From Lachnospiraceae bacterium (GTDB taxonomy: Bacteria; Bacillota; Clostridia; Lachnospirales; Lachnospiraceae): a stretch of 64,000 nt of DNA. The notes below the pieces were generated by a model that saw nothing but the letters and a program-made list of their open reading frames with translations, had not been told where the DNA came from and made no database searches. Both the position numbers and the translations under genes were made by a program. This document shows positions 9,120 through 18,420 of the stretch, one piece after another (the stretch's first letter is position 1; each line of letters begins with the position of its first letter). The stretch is taken from positions 1 to 64,000 of the forward strand of contig JAFRWN010000020.1 of assembly GCA_017437965.1 (NCBI GenBank), given 5' to 3'.

Positions 9120-11123
9120 ATGAACAAAAACCAAATTGAAGCCGTAAATGCCGTCCTCGGTCCCGTAATAACAGTTGCGGGACCCGGCTCCGGCAAAACC
9201 ACGGTAATCACCAGACGTCTGTGCAAAATGACCGATGAGCTCGGAATCGAACCAAGCTCCATTCTTGTAATCACCTACACCAAGGCTGCCGCTGTCGAAA
9301 TGCGGAGCCGCTTTCTAACGGAAAAGAATCCCGTCCATGAAAAAGTCAATTTCGGAACCTTCCATTCAATCTTTTTCCAGATTTTAAAACGACATTACGG
9401 TTACACAGGCGAAAACATAGTCACCCAGGACGTTATTTACAGAATAATCACGCAGGGGCTCGGAAACGATGCCGAGTTACTCGGCGGAAGCTTTGACTTC
9501 ATACGCGAGGTTTCTGATGAAATCGCGACCTATAAAGGCCTCGAAGAAGACAAAAAGCAAAGCTTTAAATCCGGCCTGCTTTCCAAAGAACGCTTCCTGT
9601 CACTCTACTTGCACTACAACTCTGCCCTTTCGGAGCTTGGCCTCATCGATTTCGAGGACATGCTTCAGAAAACTGACGAGCTCTTAAATAACGAGCCGAA
9701 AATCCTTAAAGCATGGCAGGAAAAATTCAAGTATATCCTTGTGGATGAGTTTCAGGACATAAACCCGATACAGTACCGTATCGTAAAACGTCTTGCGCGT
9801 CCCGAGGACAATCTTTTCGTTGTCGGAGACGATGACCAGTCGATCTATGCCTTCCGAGGCTCCGCGCCCGAAATCATGCAGAGTTTCATAAAGGATTTTC
9901 CGGAAGCAATGGAAATATATCTGAACGTCAATTATCGCAGTTGCGAGGAAATACTGTCCGCAGCCTCAAATGTAATATCAAATAACAAGAAACGTTATGC
10001 TAAAAATCTCATAACCGCAAAGAAAGAAAGCCGTTTTCCCCATCCCGTAAGGATCAAAAGCTTTGCAAACAACGATGCGGAATATGAAGATCTTGCGGAC
10101 ACCGTTAAAAAACTGATAAACGAGGGCCAGGATCCAGCGGAAATTGCAATACTTACCCGCACCAATGCCCAGTCGGGCTTTGTCTGCAGTAAGCTCCTTG
10201 CCGCAAACATACCTTTTTCGACAAAGGCAGGCATTCCGTCAATCTACGACAACCGCTATGTACAGCCGCTTACCGCCTACATCCGCTTCCTTGCGGGCGA
10301 TGACTCACGCGAAAATTTCCTGAAATTCATGAACAAGCCCGTCCGCTATATCGAGCGTGCCTCGCTGCAAAGCGAAAAGGTCGATCTTGACGAGCTGATG
10401 GAATATTACGAAAAAGCAGAAAAATGGTACGCCGTAAAGAATGTGCAGGAATTAAAAAATCATCTCAGAACCATGTCACGGCTTGATCCGTCGGCCGCCA
10501 TCCACTACATCCGTAAGGTAGCAGGCTATGATGACTATATCAAGGAAAATCTCGGCCTTGCGGACGATTTTGCCGATGAAACACTTGACATACTTGACGA
10601 ATATGAAGCTTCGGCAGTACCCCACAGAAGCTTCGTGGCCTTTCTTACATATATCGAGGAATTCAAGGAAAAGCTTAAAAAAGCACTTAAGGATACTCCG
10701 GCAAAGGCTGTAAACCTTCTTACCTTCCACGGCTGCAAGGGTCTTGAGTTTGACGTTGTTTTCATGCCCGACTGCCTCGAAGGCATCACTCCGCATAAAA
10801 AAAGCCACACTCCGGACGAGCTCGAGGAAGAACGCAGGATGTTTTATGTTGCCATGACCCGTGCACGTGATCTTCTGGTGCTCTCCTCGTCAAAAAAGCG
10901 TCATGGCCATGACGGGCAGAAGACTTCCCGCTACATTTCCGAAATAAGAAGGAGCCAGACCCCTCCCGAGCCCGGCTCCCGTATATTCCATGCGGCCTTT
11001 CAGTCAGGCACCGTCATAAAACGTGAGGGCGATGCGCTGACCGTTAAATTTGATAAACTTCTCGTTCCCAAAAAAATCAGTTTTGAGACCTGCATGGAGA
11101 AGGGGCTTCTTGAAATACTTTGA
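9120..11123 (+). CDS. UvrD/PcrA-like superfamily 1 DNA helicase
   Basis: ATP-dependent 3'-5' helicase of the UvrD/Rep group, used in repair or replication restart. 667 residues, somewhat shorter than UvrD/PcrA (about 720-740). Motifs: Q-motif NKNQIEAV at the start, Walker A AGPGSGKTT (residues 20-28), motif Ia TYTKAAAVEM, Walker B ILVDEFQDIN, motif III GDDDQSIYAFRG, motif IV VNYRS, motif V FHGCKGLEFDVVF, motif VI YVAMTRAR. RBS GAGGGG. It ends one base before the stop of the convergent serpin gene, so there is no room for a terminator between them. The UvrD, PcrA and related subgroups cannot be separated by eye. Confidence 0.92.
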   Translation: MNKNQIEAVNAVLGPVITVAGPGSGKTTVITRRLCKMTDELGIEPSSILVITYTKAAAVEMRSRFLTEKNPVHEKVNFGTFHSIFFQILKRHYGYTGENIVTQDVIYRIITQGLGNDAELLGGSFDFIREVSDEIATYKGLEEDKKQSFKSGLLSKERFLSLYLHYNSALSELGLIDFEDMLQKTDELLNNEPKILKAWQEKFKYILVDEFQDINPIQYRIVKRLARPEDNLFVVGDDDQSIYAFRGSAPEIMQSFIKDFPEAMEIYLNVNYRSCEEILSAASNVISNNKKRYAKNLITAKKESRFPHPVRIKSFANNDAEYEDLADTVKKLINEGQDPAEIAILTRTNAQSGFVCSKLLAANIPFSTKAGIPSIYDNRYVQPLTAYIRFLAGDDSRENFLKFMNKPVRYIERASLQSEKVDLDELMEYYEKAEKWYAVKNVQELKNHLRTMSRLDPSAAIHYIRKVAGYDDYIKENLGLADDFADETLDILDEYEASAVPHRSFVAFLTYIEEFKEKLKKALKDTPAKAVNLLTFHGCKGLEFDVVFMPDCLEGITPHKKSHTPDELEEERRMFYVAMTRARDLLVLSSSKKRHGHDGQKTSRYISEIRRSQTPPEPGSRIFHAAFQSGTVIKREGDALTVKFDKLLVPKKISFETCMEKGLLEIL

Positions 11124-11124
11124 T

Positions 11125-12594
11125 TTATTCAGCCGCAGGATTCTCCACAACACCTACAAAAAGCGGGATGTTGTTGCTTGACATGATAACATAGGCGTAG
11201 GGCTGGTCGAGGTTCAGTTCGATGCTCCATTCTTCATACATAGGCGCACCGTCCTCCACTGCAATTTCAGTAACTGCGGCCGCCTCGGTGCCCTCTTCAT
11301 TCATGATGATCTTGCATGACTGGGCAATCATCGAAACATACAATCCCTGTCCGCTTCTTCCGTCGATCGGTGAAAAAGGATCTCCGTCTATGGTGAAAAG
11401 CGAATTAACTCCAAGTTCCTTAAGTTCTTCATGCATATAATCGATTTTCGTGCCATATTCCAGCTTCGGAATACTGAAGTTTAATGAACCTGTACTTTTT
11501 ACGCGATAGTTTGCATAGGCATCGATAATGTCAGGAAGTTCATTTTCAATTATAGCATTCATTGCGGTCTTATCGCAGACCTTTTCGGGCCGTACAAAAA
11601 TACAGTAGCTGCCATCCGAATAATACAGAGGCGCTGTCAGGGTATTTTCGGTCCTGTAATACTTATTACGATATTCCTCAACAGGGCTGACTTTCATCAT
11701 GTCAACCTTTGTTTTTTCTCCGGATGACAAAGTAAAATCTTCCTTTACTGTCTTCGTTTTATCAATTTCAGACTCCCAACTTTTCTTGAAATACAGGGCA
11801 TTGAACAAAAGCATGACAGTTTGTTCGCTAGGTTCAAAAGGTATTTCCTTGATGAGTCCTTCGGTCTTTGCGTTTACCCAGCTGTTCATCGCTTTAATTG
11901 TTTCATCTGACTGAAGATCGGCATTATATAAATCCGCATAAAGCTTTTGGGAAACATTTTCGAGCACCTTTTTCGCTTCATCATCAAGAATCAGCCTGTC
12001 ATCCGACCATATGGAATTTGATATCCTGCAAATTGCAGGTTTCTTATCATTGTCAGTTTCGGAACTGATGCCCCTGATTATCGTATCAGCCATTTTTTCC
12101 ATGTCAGAAAGATTCTCGGCTCCCATAAGTGAAAGCAGGTCTGCCGTCACCTTTTCGTCTGTCATATCTTCAACAAGACAAAGTGCAAGATAAAGGCTTG
12201 CAGGCGAATAAAGGAAATTTTTGCCTTCTTCACTCTTTGCAAAATATTTTGTAGTTGTTGCCGTAGCAAATTTCAGCAGTTTCTGCTGCTTTTCTTTATC
12301 AAGTGTCTGACGCGCACGGTCAATCGATGAATAAAAATCGGTAAAGGAATTTTCCGCAGCATACAGCATGCCTTCGGAGTTGAACTTTTCGGCAGAAGAG
12401 CTTCCGTTTGAAGAGGAGGACGAACTTTCATTTACCGATGAGGAAGAACTCTCCTGTTTAGCCGAGGAGCTGCTTTCCGATGAAGCACTGCCGTTTTTGG
12501 CAGATGAGCTTCCTGCACTTCCGCATGCTCCGAGTAACATGGCTGCACTAAGAGCCACAGCAACAATTTTATTTTTCACACTGTTTTTTTTCAT
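11125..12594 (-). CDS. Lipoprotein serpin A
   Basis: Serpins trap serine or cysteine proteases by inserting a cleaved loop into their own sheet. 489 residues: signal peptide with lipobox LLGAC (lipid anchor on the cysteine), a Ser-rich linker of about 60 residues, then a full serpin domain including FNALYFKKSW and the C-terminal PLFVGVVENP. The hinge GTEAAAVT is small-residue rich, as in inhibitory serpins. By antitrypsin counting the following loop is EIAVEDG-AP, with P1 near Gly and P1' Ala; this position is approximate. Closely similar to the neighbour at 12627-14039, 32 bases upstream, so a tandem duplication. Known gut bacterial serpins act on host or microbial proteases; the target here is unknown. 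Confidence 0.92.
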   Translation of the reverse strand: MKKNSVKNKIVAVALSAAMLLGACGSAGSSSAKNGSASSESSSSAKQESSSSSVNESSSSSSNGSSSAEKFNSEGMLYAAENSFTDFYSSIDRARQTLDKEKQQKLLKFATATTTKYFAKSEEGKNFLYSPASLYLALCLVEDMTDEKVTADLLSLMGAENLSDMEKMADTIIRGISSETDNDKKPAICRISNSIWSDDRLILDDEAKKVLENVSQKLYADLYNADLQSDETIKAMNSWVNAKTEGLIKEIPFEPSEQTVMLLFNALYFKKSWESEIDKTKTVKEDFTLSSGEKTKVDMMKVSPVEEYRNKYYRTENTLTAPLYYSDGSYCIFVRPEKVCDKTAMNAIIENELPDIIDAYANYRVKSTGSLNFSIPKLEYGTKIDYMHEELKELGVNSLFTIDGDPFSPIDGRSGQGLYVSMIAQSCKIIMNEEGTEAAAVTEIAVEDGAPMYEEWSIELNLDQPYAYVIMSSNNIPLFVGVVENPAAE

Positions 12595-12626
12595 ATGAAT
12601 TCCTTTCTGCTTATTGACAGCTCATA

Positions 12627-14039
12627 CTACTTCGCAGGATTCTCCACAACACCTACAAAAAGCGGGATGTTGTTATTCGACATGATAACATAGGCATAGG
12701 AATGATCGAGATTCATGTAAATGATTTCCTCGGGCTCATCAAAAGCTGCATTGCATTTCATATCGATCTGCGTAACAGCCGCTGCCTCGGTACCTTCCTC
12801 ATTCATGATGATCTTGCACTTCTGGGTTATTGCGCTCACATAAAGCTTATCATCATTTCTTCCGTCAAGGGGGGAGAACGGATCGCCTGTCGGTCCGAAT
12901 ATGGAGCTTACACCGAGCGCCTGTATTTCATTCTGCATATCCTCAATCTTGAACTCATATTCAAGCTTTGGAATCGTGAAGTGAAGTGAGTCTGCTTTCT
13001 TTAACTGTCCGTTTGCATATGCCGAAATGATTTCCGGCATTTCATTCTTCATTATTTCGCTCATGGCCTGCCTGTCGCAGTTTTCGTTAGGTCTTATGAA
13101 TATGCAGTAGCTGCCGTCAGAGTAATAAAGAGGAGCAGTTACGGTATTTGCGGTCTTGTAATATTCCTTTTTTTCCTCTACACCCACGCTCATCATGTCG
13201 GTCTTTACGGTCTCGCCCGAAGGAAGCGTGAATTCCTTCTTCTCGGTATAATCCTTATTGATTTCTTCTTTCCATGTCTTCTTGAAATAAAGAGCGTTGA
13301 AAAGGATCATTCTTGTGTCAGCATCGGGTTCGTTCGGAATTTCCTTGATAAGTCCGGCGGTCTTCTCCTCTACCCACTTGTTCATTGCCTCATAGGCTTC
13401 TTCGGTCTGAAGGTCGGTGTTATATATATCCGCAAACATCTGCTCTGCGGCATGCTCTATAGCCTTCTTTGCCTCATCATCAAGCACCAACTGATCATCC
13501 GACCAGATAGAATTTGCAGTACGGCAGATTGAAGTCAGGCCCTTGTCATCCTTTTCGGAGCTGATGCCCTTTACAATTTTGTCGACCGCGCTTTCAAGCG
13601 TCTTGATATCCTTAACACCAAGTGTAGTAAGAAGATCACTTGTTACCTTCTCATCTGTCAGCTCCTCACACAGAGCCAGTGCAAGATAAAGGCTTATGGG
13701 TGAGTAGAGATAGTTTTCGCCGGCACTTCCCTTTGCAAAATACTTTTCATTGGTGCTTGTAACAAAGCTTAAAAATGCGGCGAGTTCTTCTTCTGAGAGT
13801 CCAAGCTCTGCCCTTTCCCTGTCCTTAAGATATTCGGTGTAGGAATTTTCTGCGGCATAAAAATTTTCGCTGCTTATTCTTCCGGAGCCGGAAGAGCTGT
13901 CTGCCGAGCTTTCTTTTCCCGAAGAGCTGCTATTCTTCGAAGATGAACTGCCCGCTTCACTGCCACAGGCGGCAAGTAACATTGATGCACTCAAAAGCAG
14001 TGCCACAACTTTCTTTTTCAAACCGTTTTTCATAATCAT
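12627..14039 (-). CDS. Lipoprotein serpin B
   Basis: 470-residue paralogue of the serpin at 11125-12594 with the same plan: lipobox LLAAC, Ser/Gly-rich linker, serpin domain with FNALYFKKTW, hinge GTEAAAVT and the ending PLFVGVVENPAK. The reactive loop differs strongly from its neighbour: QIDMKCN-AAF replaces EIAVEDG-APM, while the flanking framework is nearly identical. That pattern suggests different protease targets. The first of two in-frame ATGs (14039) is better spaced from AAAGGA. It follows a lipoprotein gene by 33 bases and probably shares its promoter. Confidence 0.92.
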   Translation of the reverse strand: MIMKNGLKKKVVALLLSASMLLAACGSEAGSSSSKNSSSSGKESSADSSSGSGRISSENFYAAENSYTEYLKDRERAELGLSEEELAAFLSFVTSTNEKYFAKGSAGENYLYSPISLYLALALCEELTDEKVTSDLLTTLGVKDIKTLESAVDKIVKGISSEKDDKGLTSICRTANSIWSDDQLVLDDEAKKAIEHAAEQMFADIYNTDLQTEEAYEAMNKWVEEKTAGLIKEIPNEPDADTRMILFNALYFKKTWKEEINKDYTEKKEFTLPSGETVKTDMMSVGVEEKKEYYKTANTVTAPLYYSDGSYCIFIRPNENCDRQAMSEIMKNEMPEIISAYANGQLKKADSLHFTIPKLEYEFKIEDMQNEIQALGVSSIFGPTGDPFSPLDGRNDDKLYVSAITQKCKIIMNEEGTEAAAVTQIDMKCNAAFDEPEEIIYMNLDHSYAYVIMSNNNIPLFVGVVENPAK

Positions 14040-14072
14040 ATTTCTTTCCTTTCTTTATATCTATGTTCTCAT

Positions 14073-14843
14073 TTAATCAAATAATCTGCTTACTTCTAAA
14101 GCAAGATTGGCATCTTCTTTTTCAACATTATACTTTTCATAAAGAAGCACCGCAGCTTCACCACTGTTATTTACAGGCAAAAGAAGCGAGCAAAACTTCT
14201 TTCCGTCTTTACCTTTAAGCAAAAGAGCCGTATACAAAGCACCTTCCTCCAACGGAAAATCATACTGTCCCATCATACATGCCTGTGTGTAATTTACACC
14301 TTTTTCAGGTTTCATCTCTATTGTTATAGTGTCATGCTTATAAAGTTCTTCCAGATCCTTAATATTCTCACCTGTGTTCTTATTGATCAGCCTTATTAAT
14401 TCATCCCATATTCCACCATCTTCTATATAAAAATAATAATCTCTGTTCTGAGTAATGATTTCATCATCTTCATAAAGCTTATCATAGCCATCGGTCGTTT
14501 TTTCAGGAACAAGGCTTACTTGTGAATATCCCTTAAAACTGCCGGGATATAAAGCATTTTCATCCTCATCTTTTTCCCATCTCCAAAAATATTTGTTTTC
14601 CTTTACTCGGACAATAACCGGTGCATATTCATAATCCCTCTCTTTGAAGAAATCAATATATTGTTCGAGATTATTATATACCTCTCCGCATGCTATTCCG
14701 AAAGAACCTACCGGAAGTTCACATATCTCCTCATATGTCAGATATTCGGTTTTATCCTCCTCTTTCTTGCTTTTCTTACCGCATGCCCCGGATAAGAGCA
14801 AAGCCAAAGCAAATATTGATATTATAAACAGTTGCTTTTTCAT
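14073..14843 (-). CDS. Lipoprotein of unknown function
   Basis: 256 residues. The N-terminus is a signal peptide ending in LLLSGAC, followed by KKSKKEED, so a lipid-anchored extracellular protein is likely. The rest is acidic and rich in aromatic residues (EYEYAP, YFWRWEKDEDEN, NRDYYFYIEDGG) with no motif I recognise. It is the first gene of a probable operon with the two serpins (33- and 32-base spacing), so a role near the serpins is possible but unproven. RBS AAAGGGG, ATG at 14843. A TAATGA-A-TCATTA palindrome (14864-14876) lies just upstream and could be an operator. Confidence 0.7.
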   Translation of the reverse strand: MKKQLFIISIFALALLLSGACGKKSKKEEDKTEYLTYEEICELPVGSFGIACGEVYNNLEQYIDFFKERDYEYAPVIVRVKENKYFWRWEKDEDENALYPGSFKGYSQVSLVPEKTTDGYDKLYEDDEIITQNRDYYFYIEDGGIWDELIRLINKNTGENIKDLEELYKHDTITIEMKPEKGVNYTQACMMGQYDFPLEEGALYTALLLKGKDGKKFCSLLLPVNNSGEAAVLLYEKYNVEKEDANLALEVSRLFD

Positions 14844-14890
14844 AATAATCGCCCCTTTCGATATAATGAATCATTAACTATGTATCTATA

Positions 14891-14933
14891 AAAGCAAAAA
14901 GCGTCTTTAAAGGCTTTCTACCTATAAAGACGC
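14891..14933 (-). terminator. Terminator of the por-DUF1292 operon
   Basis: A 13-position stem with one internal mismatch (14901-14913 with 14921-14933; GCGTCTTTA core) and a 7-base loop, followed on the minus strand by TTTTTGCTTT. Confidence 0.85.
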
Positions 14934-14964
14934 AGTTTATTACATATGGTTACAAAAATTTTTA

Positions 14965-15264
14965 TTATTCTTCATCCAGCATCTCGAGTGTATTCATATA
15001 CTCTTCATAGGCCTTTGATGCAAGCTCGAATTCCTCATCGCTTTCAATATTTTCAAGCTTGATATTTTCAAAATCCTCATCCTCGAGTATGAAACGATAG
15101 AGGAAGATCTCGGTATCCTCATCGGCATCCTCGGGAAGCAGTGCCACATATTCATTCTCTCCTCCGTTGAAGATTCCGAGCACGTCGCACACAAGCTCGG
15201 TGCCGTCATCGAGGAAAAGGGTCATTTTGTCATTATCATCGATTTTATTATCGTAGTCTGCCAT
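14965..15264 (-). CDS. DUF1292 family protein
   Basis: 99-residue acidic cytoplasmic protein, start ATG at 15264 (MADYDNKIDD) with AAGGAGA upstream; a longer frame from 15306 lacks an RBS. The pattern MTLFLDDGTELVCDVLGIF followed by YVALLPED and a C-terminal acidic tail is that of DUF1292 (YrzB-like) proteins, common in Firmicutes and of unknown function. It is the last gene of the por operon, 26 bases after porB, and is followed by a clear terminator, so it is co-transcribed with the oxidoreductase. Confidence 0.8.
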   Translation of the reverse strand: MADYDNKIDDNDKMTLFLDDGTELVCDVLGIFNGGENEYVALLPEDADEDTEIFLYRFILEDEDFENIKLENIESDEEFELASKAYEEYMNTLEMLDEE

Positions 15265-15290
15265 AAGATCAATTCTCCTTTCGGTCCGTT

Positions 15291-16232
15291 TTAAGCCCTT
15301 GAGCACTTAAACAGCAGGTCTTCCCACCTTCTGTCAACTTCTGCCTGGAACTGAGCGATCAGGTCCTCGTTGCCCTTCTTGAACAGATGCTTAAATCTTC
15401 CCTGGGGCTTTAAGAAATCCTCGATCGGAAGCTTCTTCTTCGGCTCATAATTAAGTATCCACTTGCCATGGTCCACCTCAAACAGAGGCCAGTAGCAGGT
15501 TTCAACACCGAGACGGCAGATTTCCATGATATCCTCCGTCGGATATCTCCAGCCTCTCGGGCAGGGTGCCATTACGTTAAGGAAGCATGCACCCTCGGTA
15601 TATATTGCCTTCTCGGCCTTCACATAAAGATCCTTGAAATTTCCGAGAAGTGTGGTCTGGCCGACATAAGGCACATCATGATCCGCAATGATAGAAGCCA
15701 GGTCTTTTCTGTTCTGCATCTTACCGTTTGACTTCGAACCTACGGGAGTGGTTGTTGTGTCGGCATACATCGGGGTTGCGGACGAACGCTGTATTCCTGT
15801 GTTCATGTATGCACCGTTATCATAGCACACATAAACAAAATCATGGTTACGCTCCATTGCGCCCGAAAGCGACTGAAGGCCGATATCATATGTACCGCCG
15901 TCACCGCCGAAAGTGATGAATTTATAAGTATCGTCAATTTTGCCGCGTTTCTTAAGTGCATGATAGGCTGTCTCAACGCCGCTCATGGTTGCGCCGGCAT
16001 TCTCAAATGCATTGTGAATGTAGCTGTCATAGTATGCGGTGTAAGGATACATGAAGGTTGAAACCTCCATACAGCCGGTAGCGTTGCCGATTACCGCCTT
16101 GTCACCCTCATGAAGTGCACGAAGCACCATTCTCTCTGCAATCGTACCGCCGCAGCCTGCACACATTCTGTGGCCCGGAGCCAGACGCTCGGGCTTGCTC
16201 ATGACTTCTTTGAAATTATATGTATTAGCCAT
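15291..16232 (-). CDS. porB: 2-oxoacid:ferredoxin oxidoreductase, beta subunit (thiamine-PP)
   Basis: Catalytic thiamine-diphosphate subunit of a pyruvate- or 2-ketoisovalerate-type oxidoreductase that makes acyl-CoA, CO2 and reduced ferredoxin. 313 residues. HRMCAGCGG near residue 25 and later cysteines supply the [4Fe-4S] cluster; the ThDP motif runs from GGDGG to CYDNGAYMNTG. RBS AAGGAGAT. 24 bases after porA. The four-gene order (gamma, delta, alpha, beta) matches the archaeal/clostridial heterotetramer; the true substrate (pyruvate or branched-chain oxoacid) cannot be fixed by eye. Confidence 0.93.
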   Translation of the reverse strand: MANTYNFKEVMSKPERLAPGHRMCAGCGGTIAERMVLRALHEGDKAVIGNATGCMEVSTFMYPYTAYYDSYIHNAFENAGATMSGVETAYHALKKRGKIDDTYKFITFGGDGGTYDIGLQSLSGAMERNHDFVYVCYDNGAYMNTGIQRSSATPMYADTTTTPVGSKSNGKMQNRKDLASIIADHDVPYVGQTTLLGNFKDLYVKAEKAIYTEGACFLNVMAPCPRGWRYPTEDIMEICRLGVETCYWPLFEVDHGKWILNYEPKKKLPIEDFLKPQGRFKHLFKKGNEDLIAQFQAEVDRRWEDLLFKCSRA

Positions 16233-16256
16233 TGTTATCTCCTTTACGTCCCTCTC

Positions 16257-17441
16257 TTATTTGCTCCTCAGTCCTATATACTTAAACTGTTCAACCTTCT
16301 TACCATTCTCAATCATGTCGCGAAGCTCATAGTAAACATCCTTCGCACTGTCAACGGTATAATCCCTGCCGCCGAGTCCGTAGATATAGGATACGCTCTT
16401 TACCTTGCTCTCTGCTCTGTAAAGTGCTGCGCAGACTTCACTTGCAAGCGGGCCGCCGTTTGTCGAGAAGGTCTCTGCCCTGTCCATGATCGCAACTGCC
16501 TTGCACTTACTGATTGCTTCAACAATCTGCTCAGCCGGGAAAGGACGGAACACGCGGAGCTTAAGAAGACCTGCCTTTATGCCCTGAGCGCGTAACTCGT
16601 CAACAGCATCCTTTGTGGTGCCTGCTGCGGAGCCCATGATAATCATTGCATAATCCGCATCATCTAACTTATATTCCTCGAAGAAACCATAGCTTCTTCC
16701 GGAAAGTTCTCCGAATTCCTTGCCTACATCAAGTATTACCTGCTTTGCATTCTCCATTGCCTGAAGCTGAGCCTTGTGGGACTCCATGTAATAATTTGAA
16801 ACCGCATAAGGTCCTACCGACATTGTGCATTCCTTATTTAAAAGGAAGTTATCGGGCTCATATTCTCCTACGAAAGCCTTTACCTTTTCGTCCTCGAGAA
16901 GCTCGATATTTGTAAGCGCGTGGCTGGTAATGAAACCGTCCTGACATATCATTATCGGAAGCATTACATCCTTATGCTCTGAAATCCTGAAGGCCTGGAT
17001 CATGTTGTCATAGGCCTCCTGATTGCTCTCGGCATAAATCTGGATCCAGCCCGCATCCTTTGCGCCCATGGAATCCGAATGGTCACAGTTGATGTTGATG
17101 GGGCCGGTAAGCGCGCGGTTTACAAGCGCAAGTGCCAGAGGCAGCCTGTCTGAAGCCGCAACATAGAGAAGCTCCCACATGAAAGCCATACCGCAGGATG
17201 AGGTCGCGGTCAGCGCTCTTGCACCTGCCGCAGACGCACCCATGGTCGCACTCATGGAGCTGTGCTCACTCTCAACCGGAATGAATTCGGTATCCATCTG
17301 GCCGTTTGCAATATAGTTTGCAACCAGCTGGGGAATCTCGGTTGAAGGAGTGATGGGGAAAGCCGGCATTACATCCGGATTGATCTGTTTTATTGCATAG
17401 GCAACCGCTTCGTTGCCGGAAAGTCGTTCTTTGATGGACAT
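16257..17441 (-). CDS. porA: 2-oxoacid:ferredoxin oxidoreductase, alpha subunit
   Basis: 394-residue alpha subunit, which holds the pyrimidine side of ThDP and the substrate pocket. The start IKERLSGNEAVAYAIKQINPDVMPAFPITPSTEIPQ is characteristic: the ITPST stretch binds the substrate and VESEHSSMSA follows. The C-terminal half has DRAETFSTNGGPLASEV, typical of domain VI. It lies between porD and porB with 29- and 24-base spacing, in one transcription unit. Confidence 0.93.
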   Translation of the reverse strand: MSIKERLSGNEAVAYAIKQINPDVMPAFPITPSTEIPQLVANYIANGQMDTEFIPVESEHSSMSATMGASAAGARALTATSSCGMAFMWELLYVAASDRLPLALALVNRALTGPININCDHSDSMGAKDAGWIQIYAESNQEAYDNMIQAFRISEHKDVMLPIMICQDGFITSHALTNIELLEDEKVKAFVGEYEPDNFLLNKECTMSVGPYAVSNYYMESHKAQLQAMENAKQVILDVGKEFGELSGRSYGFFEEYKLDDADYAMIIMGSAAGTTKDAVDELRAQGIKAGLLKLRVFRPFPAEQIVEAISKCKAVAIMDRAETFSTNGGPLASEVCAALYRAESKVKSVSYIYGLGGRDYTVDSAKDVYYELRDMIENGKKVEQFKYIGLRSK

Positions 17442-17470
17442 ATTATTGTCGCCTTTCTGTTATTTATAAC

Positions 17471-17776
17471 TTATCGCATAGTTATAGCATCAAACGGACA
17501 TGCCTTGGCGCAGATACCGCAGCCTTTGCAATGGTCGTAGTCAAAATCAAGTCTCTTGCCGTCTTTTACCGGTATGCTCGAATCGGGGCATGCGGGTGCG
17601 CAGAGCAGGCACTGCTTGCACTTGCCGAAATCGATGACGGGCTTCTGCGTCCTCCACTCACCTGTATTGAAATGAACAGAAGTGGCGGGACCGTATACAT
17701 GATTACCGGGAGTCAGATCCTGCCAGGGCGAAGTCTCGGTAATCTTTGAAATATCTGTAGGTGTTTTGTTTGCCAT
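17471..17776 (-). CDS. porD: 2-oxoacid:ferredoxin oxidoreductase, delta subunit (2[4Fe-4S])
   Basis: 101-residue ferredoxin-like subunit that carries electrons from ThDP to free ferredoxin. Two CxxCxxCxxxCP clusters are visible: CKQCLLCAPACP and CKGCGICAKACP. The first half (TSVHFNTGEWRTQKP) is the usual docking extension of PorD. Spacing of 15 bases to porC and 29 to porA. Confidence 0.93.
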   Translation of the reverse strand: MANKTPTDISKITETSPWQDLTPGNHVYGPATSVHFNTGEWRTQKPVIDFGKCKQCLLCAPACPDSSIPVKDGKRLDFDYDHCKGCGICAKACPFDAITMR

Positions 17777-17791
17777 GTTCTTGCCTCTTCT

Positions 17792-18409
17792 CTAATCTTT
17801 AATCTTCTTCATATCGTCGGCGCCGGGAAAGTCATGCTTCCTGACCTCGTCATAGGCCACCTGAAGAGCCTGCATGTTGCCCTCGATAACCTCGGGCTTC
17901 TTTGCAAACTTATGCTGATAGCTCTCTCTCATCTGCTTAAGGAAGGTATCCCTGTCGATAACTCCGGTAACCGCAACTATTGCCGCAAGCATGGGCGAAT
18001 TCGGGAAATACTTGCCGAGTGCCTCTTCCGAAATCTTTCTTGCGTCAATGGTATAAACCTTACCCTGATAATGCTTAAGGTGGTGGATTATCTCGTCCTT
18101 CGACCTTGTTGTGTTGATGACTATGGCGCCGTCAGGATTAAGTCCTGCGGTAACATCGATATCTTCAAGCAGGGTTTCGTCAACCACTACAACATAGTCC
18201 GGATCATAAATATTTGAATGCACGCGAAGCTCTTTGTCGCTTATGCGGTTGTAGGCCGTTATCGGCGCACCCATACGCTCGGGACCATATTCCGGAAATC
18301 CCTGAACATATTTTCCGTTCATAAAAGCCACATCCGCAAGCAGAAGCGCTGCTGTTTTTGCGCCCTGTCCGCCTCGTCCGTGCCATCTTATCTCAAGTGT
18401 ATCTTTCAA
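17792..18409 (-). CDS. porC: 2-oxoacid:ferredoxin oxidoreductase, gamma subunit
   Basis: Gamma subunit that binds CoA. The family motif WHGRGGQGAKTAA opens the protein, followed by FPEYGPERMGAP. I choose a TTG start at 18409 (205 residues, LKDTLEIRWHG): GGGAGGT lies 4 bases upstream, while the in-frame ATG at 18436 has no RBS and sits inside a leader stem-loop. First gene of the operon porC-porD-porA-porB-DUF1292, with its own promoter (18461-18489). Confidence 0.9.
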   Translation of the reverse strand: MKDTLEIRWHGRGGQGAKTAALLLADVAFMNGKYVQGFPEYGPERMGAPITAYNRISDKELRVHSNIYDPDYVVVVDETLLEDIDVTAGLNPDGAIVINTTRSKDEIIHHLKHYQGKVYTIDARKISEEALGKYFPNSPMLAAIVAVTGVIDRDTFLKQMRESYQHKFAKKPEVIEGNMQALQVAYDEVRKHDFPGADDMKKIKD

Positions 18410-18420
18410 ATCTACCTCCC

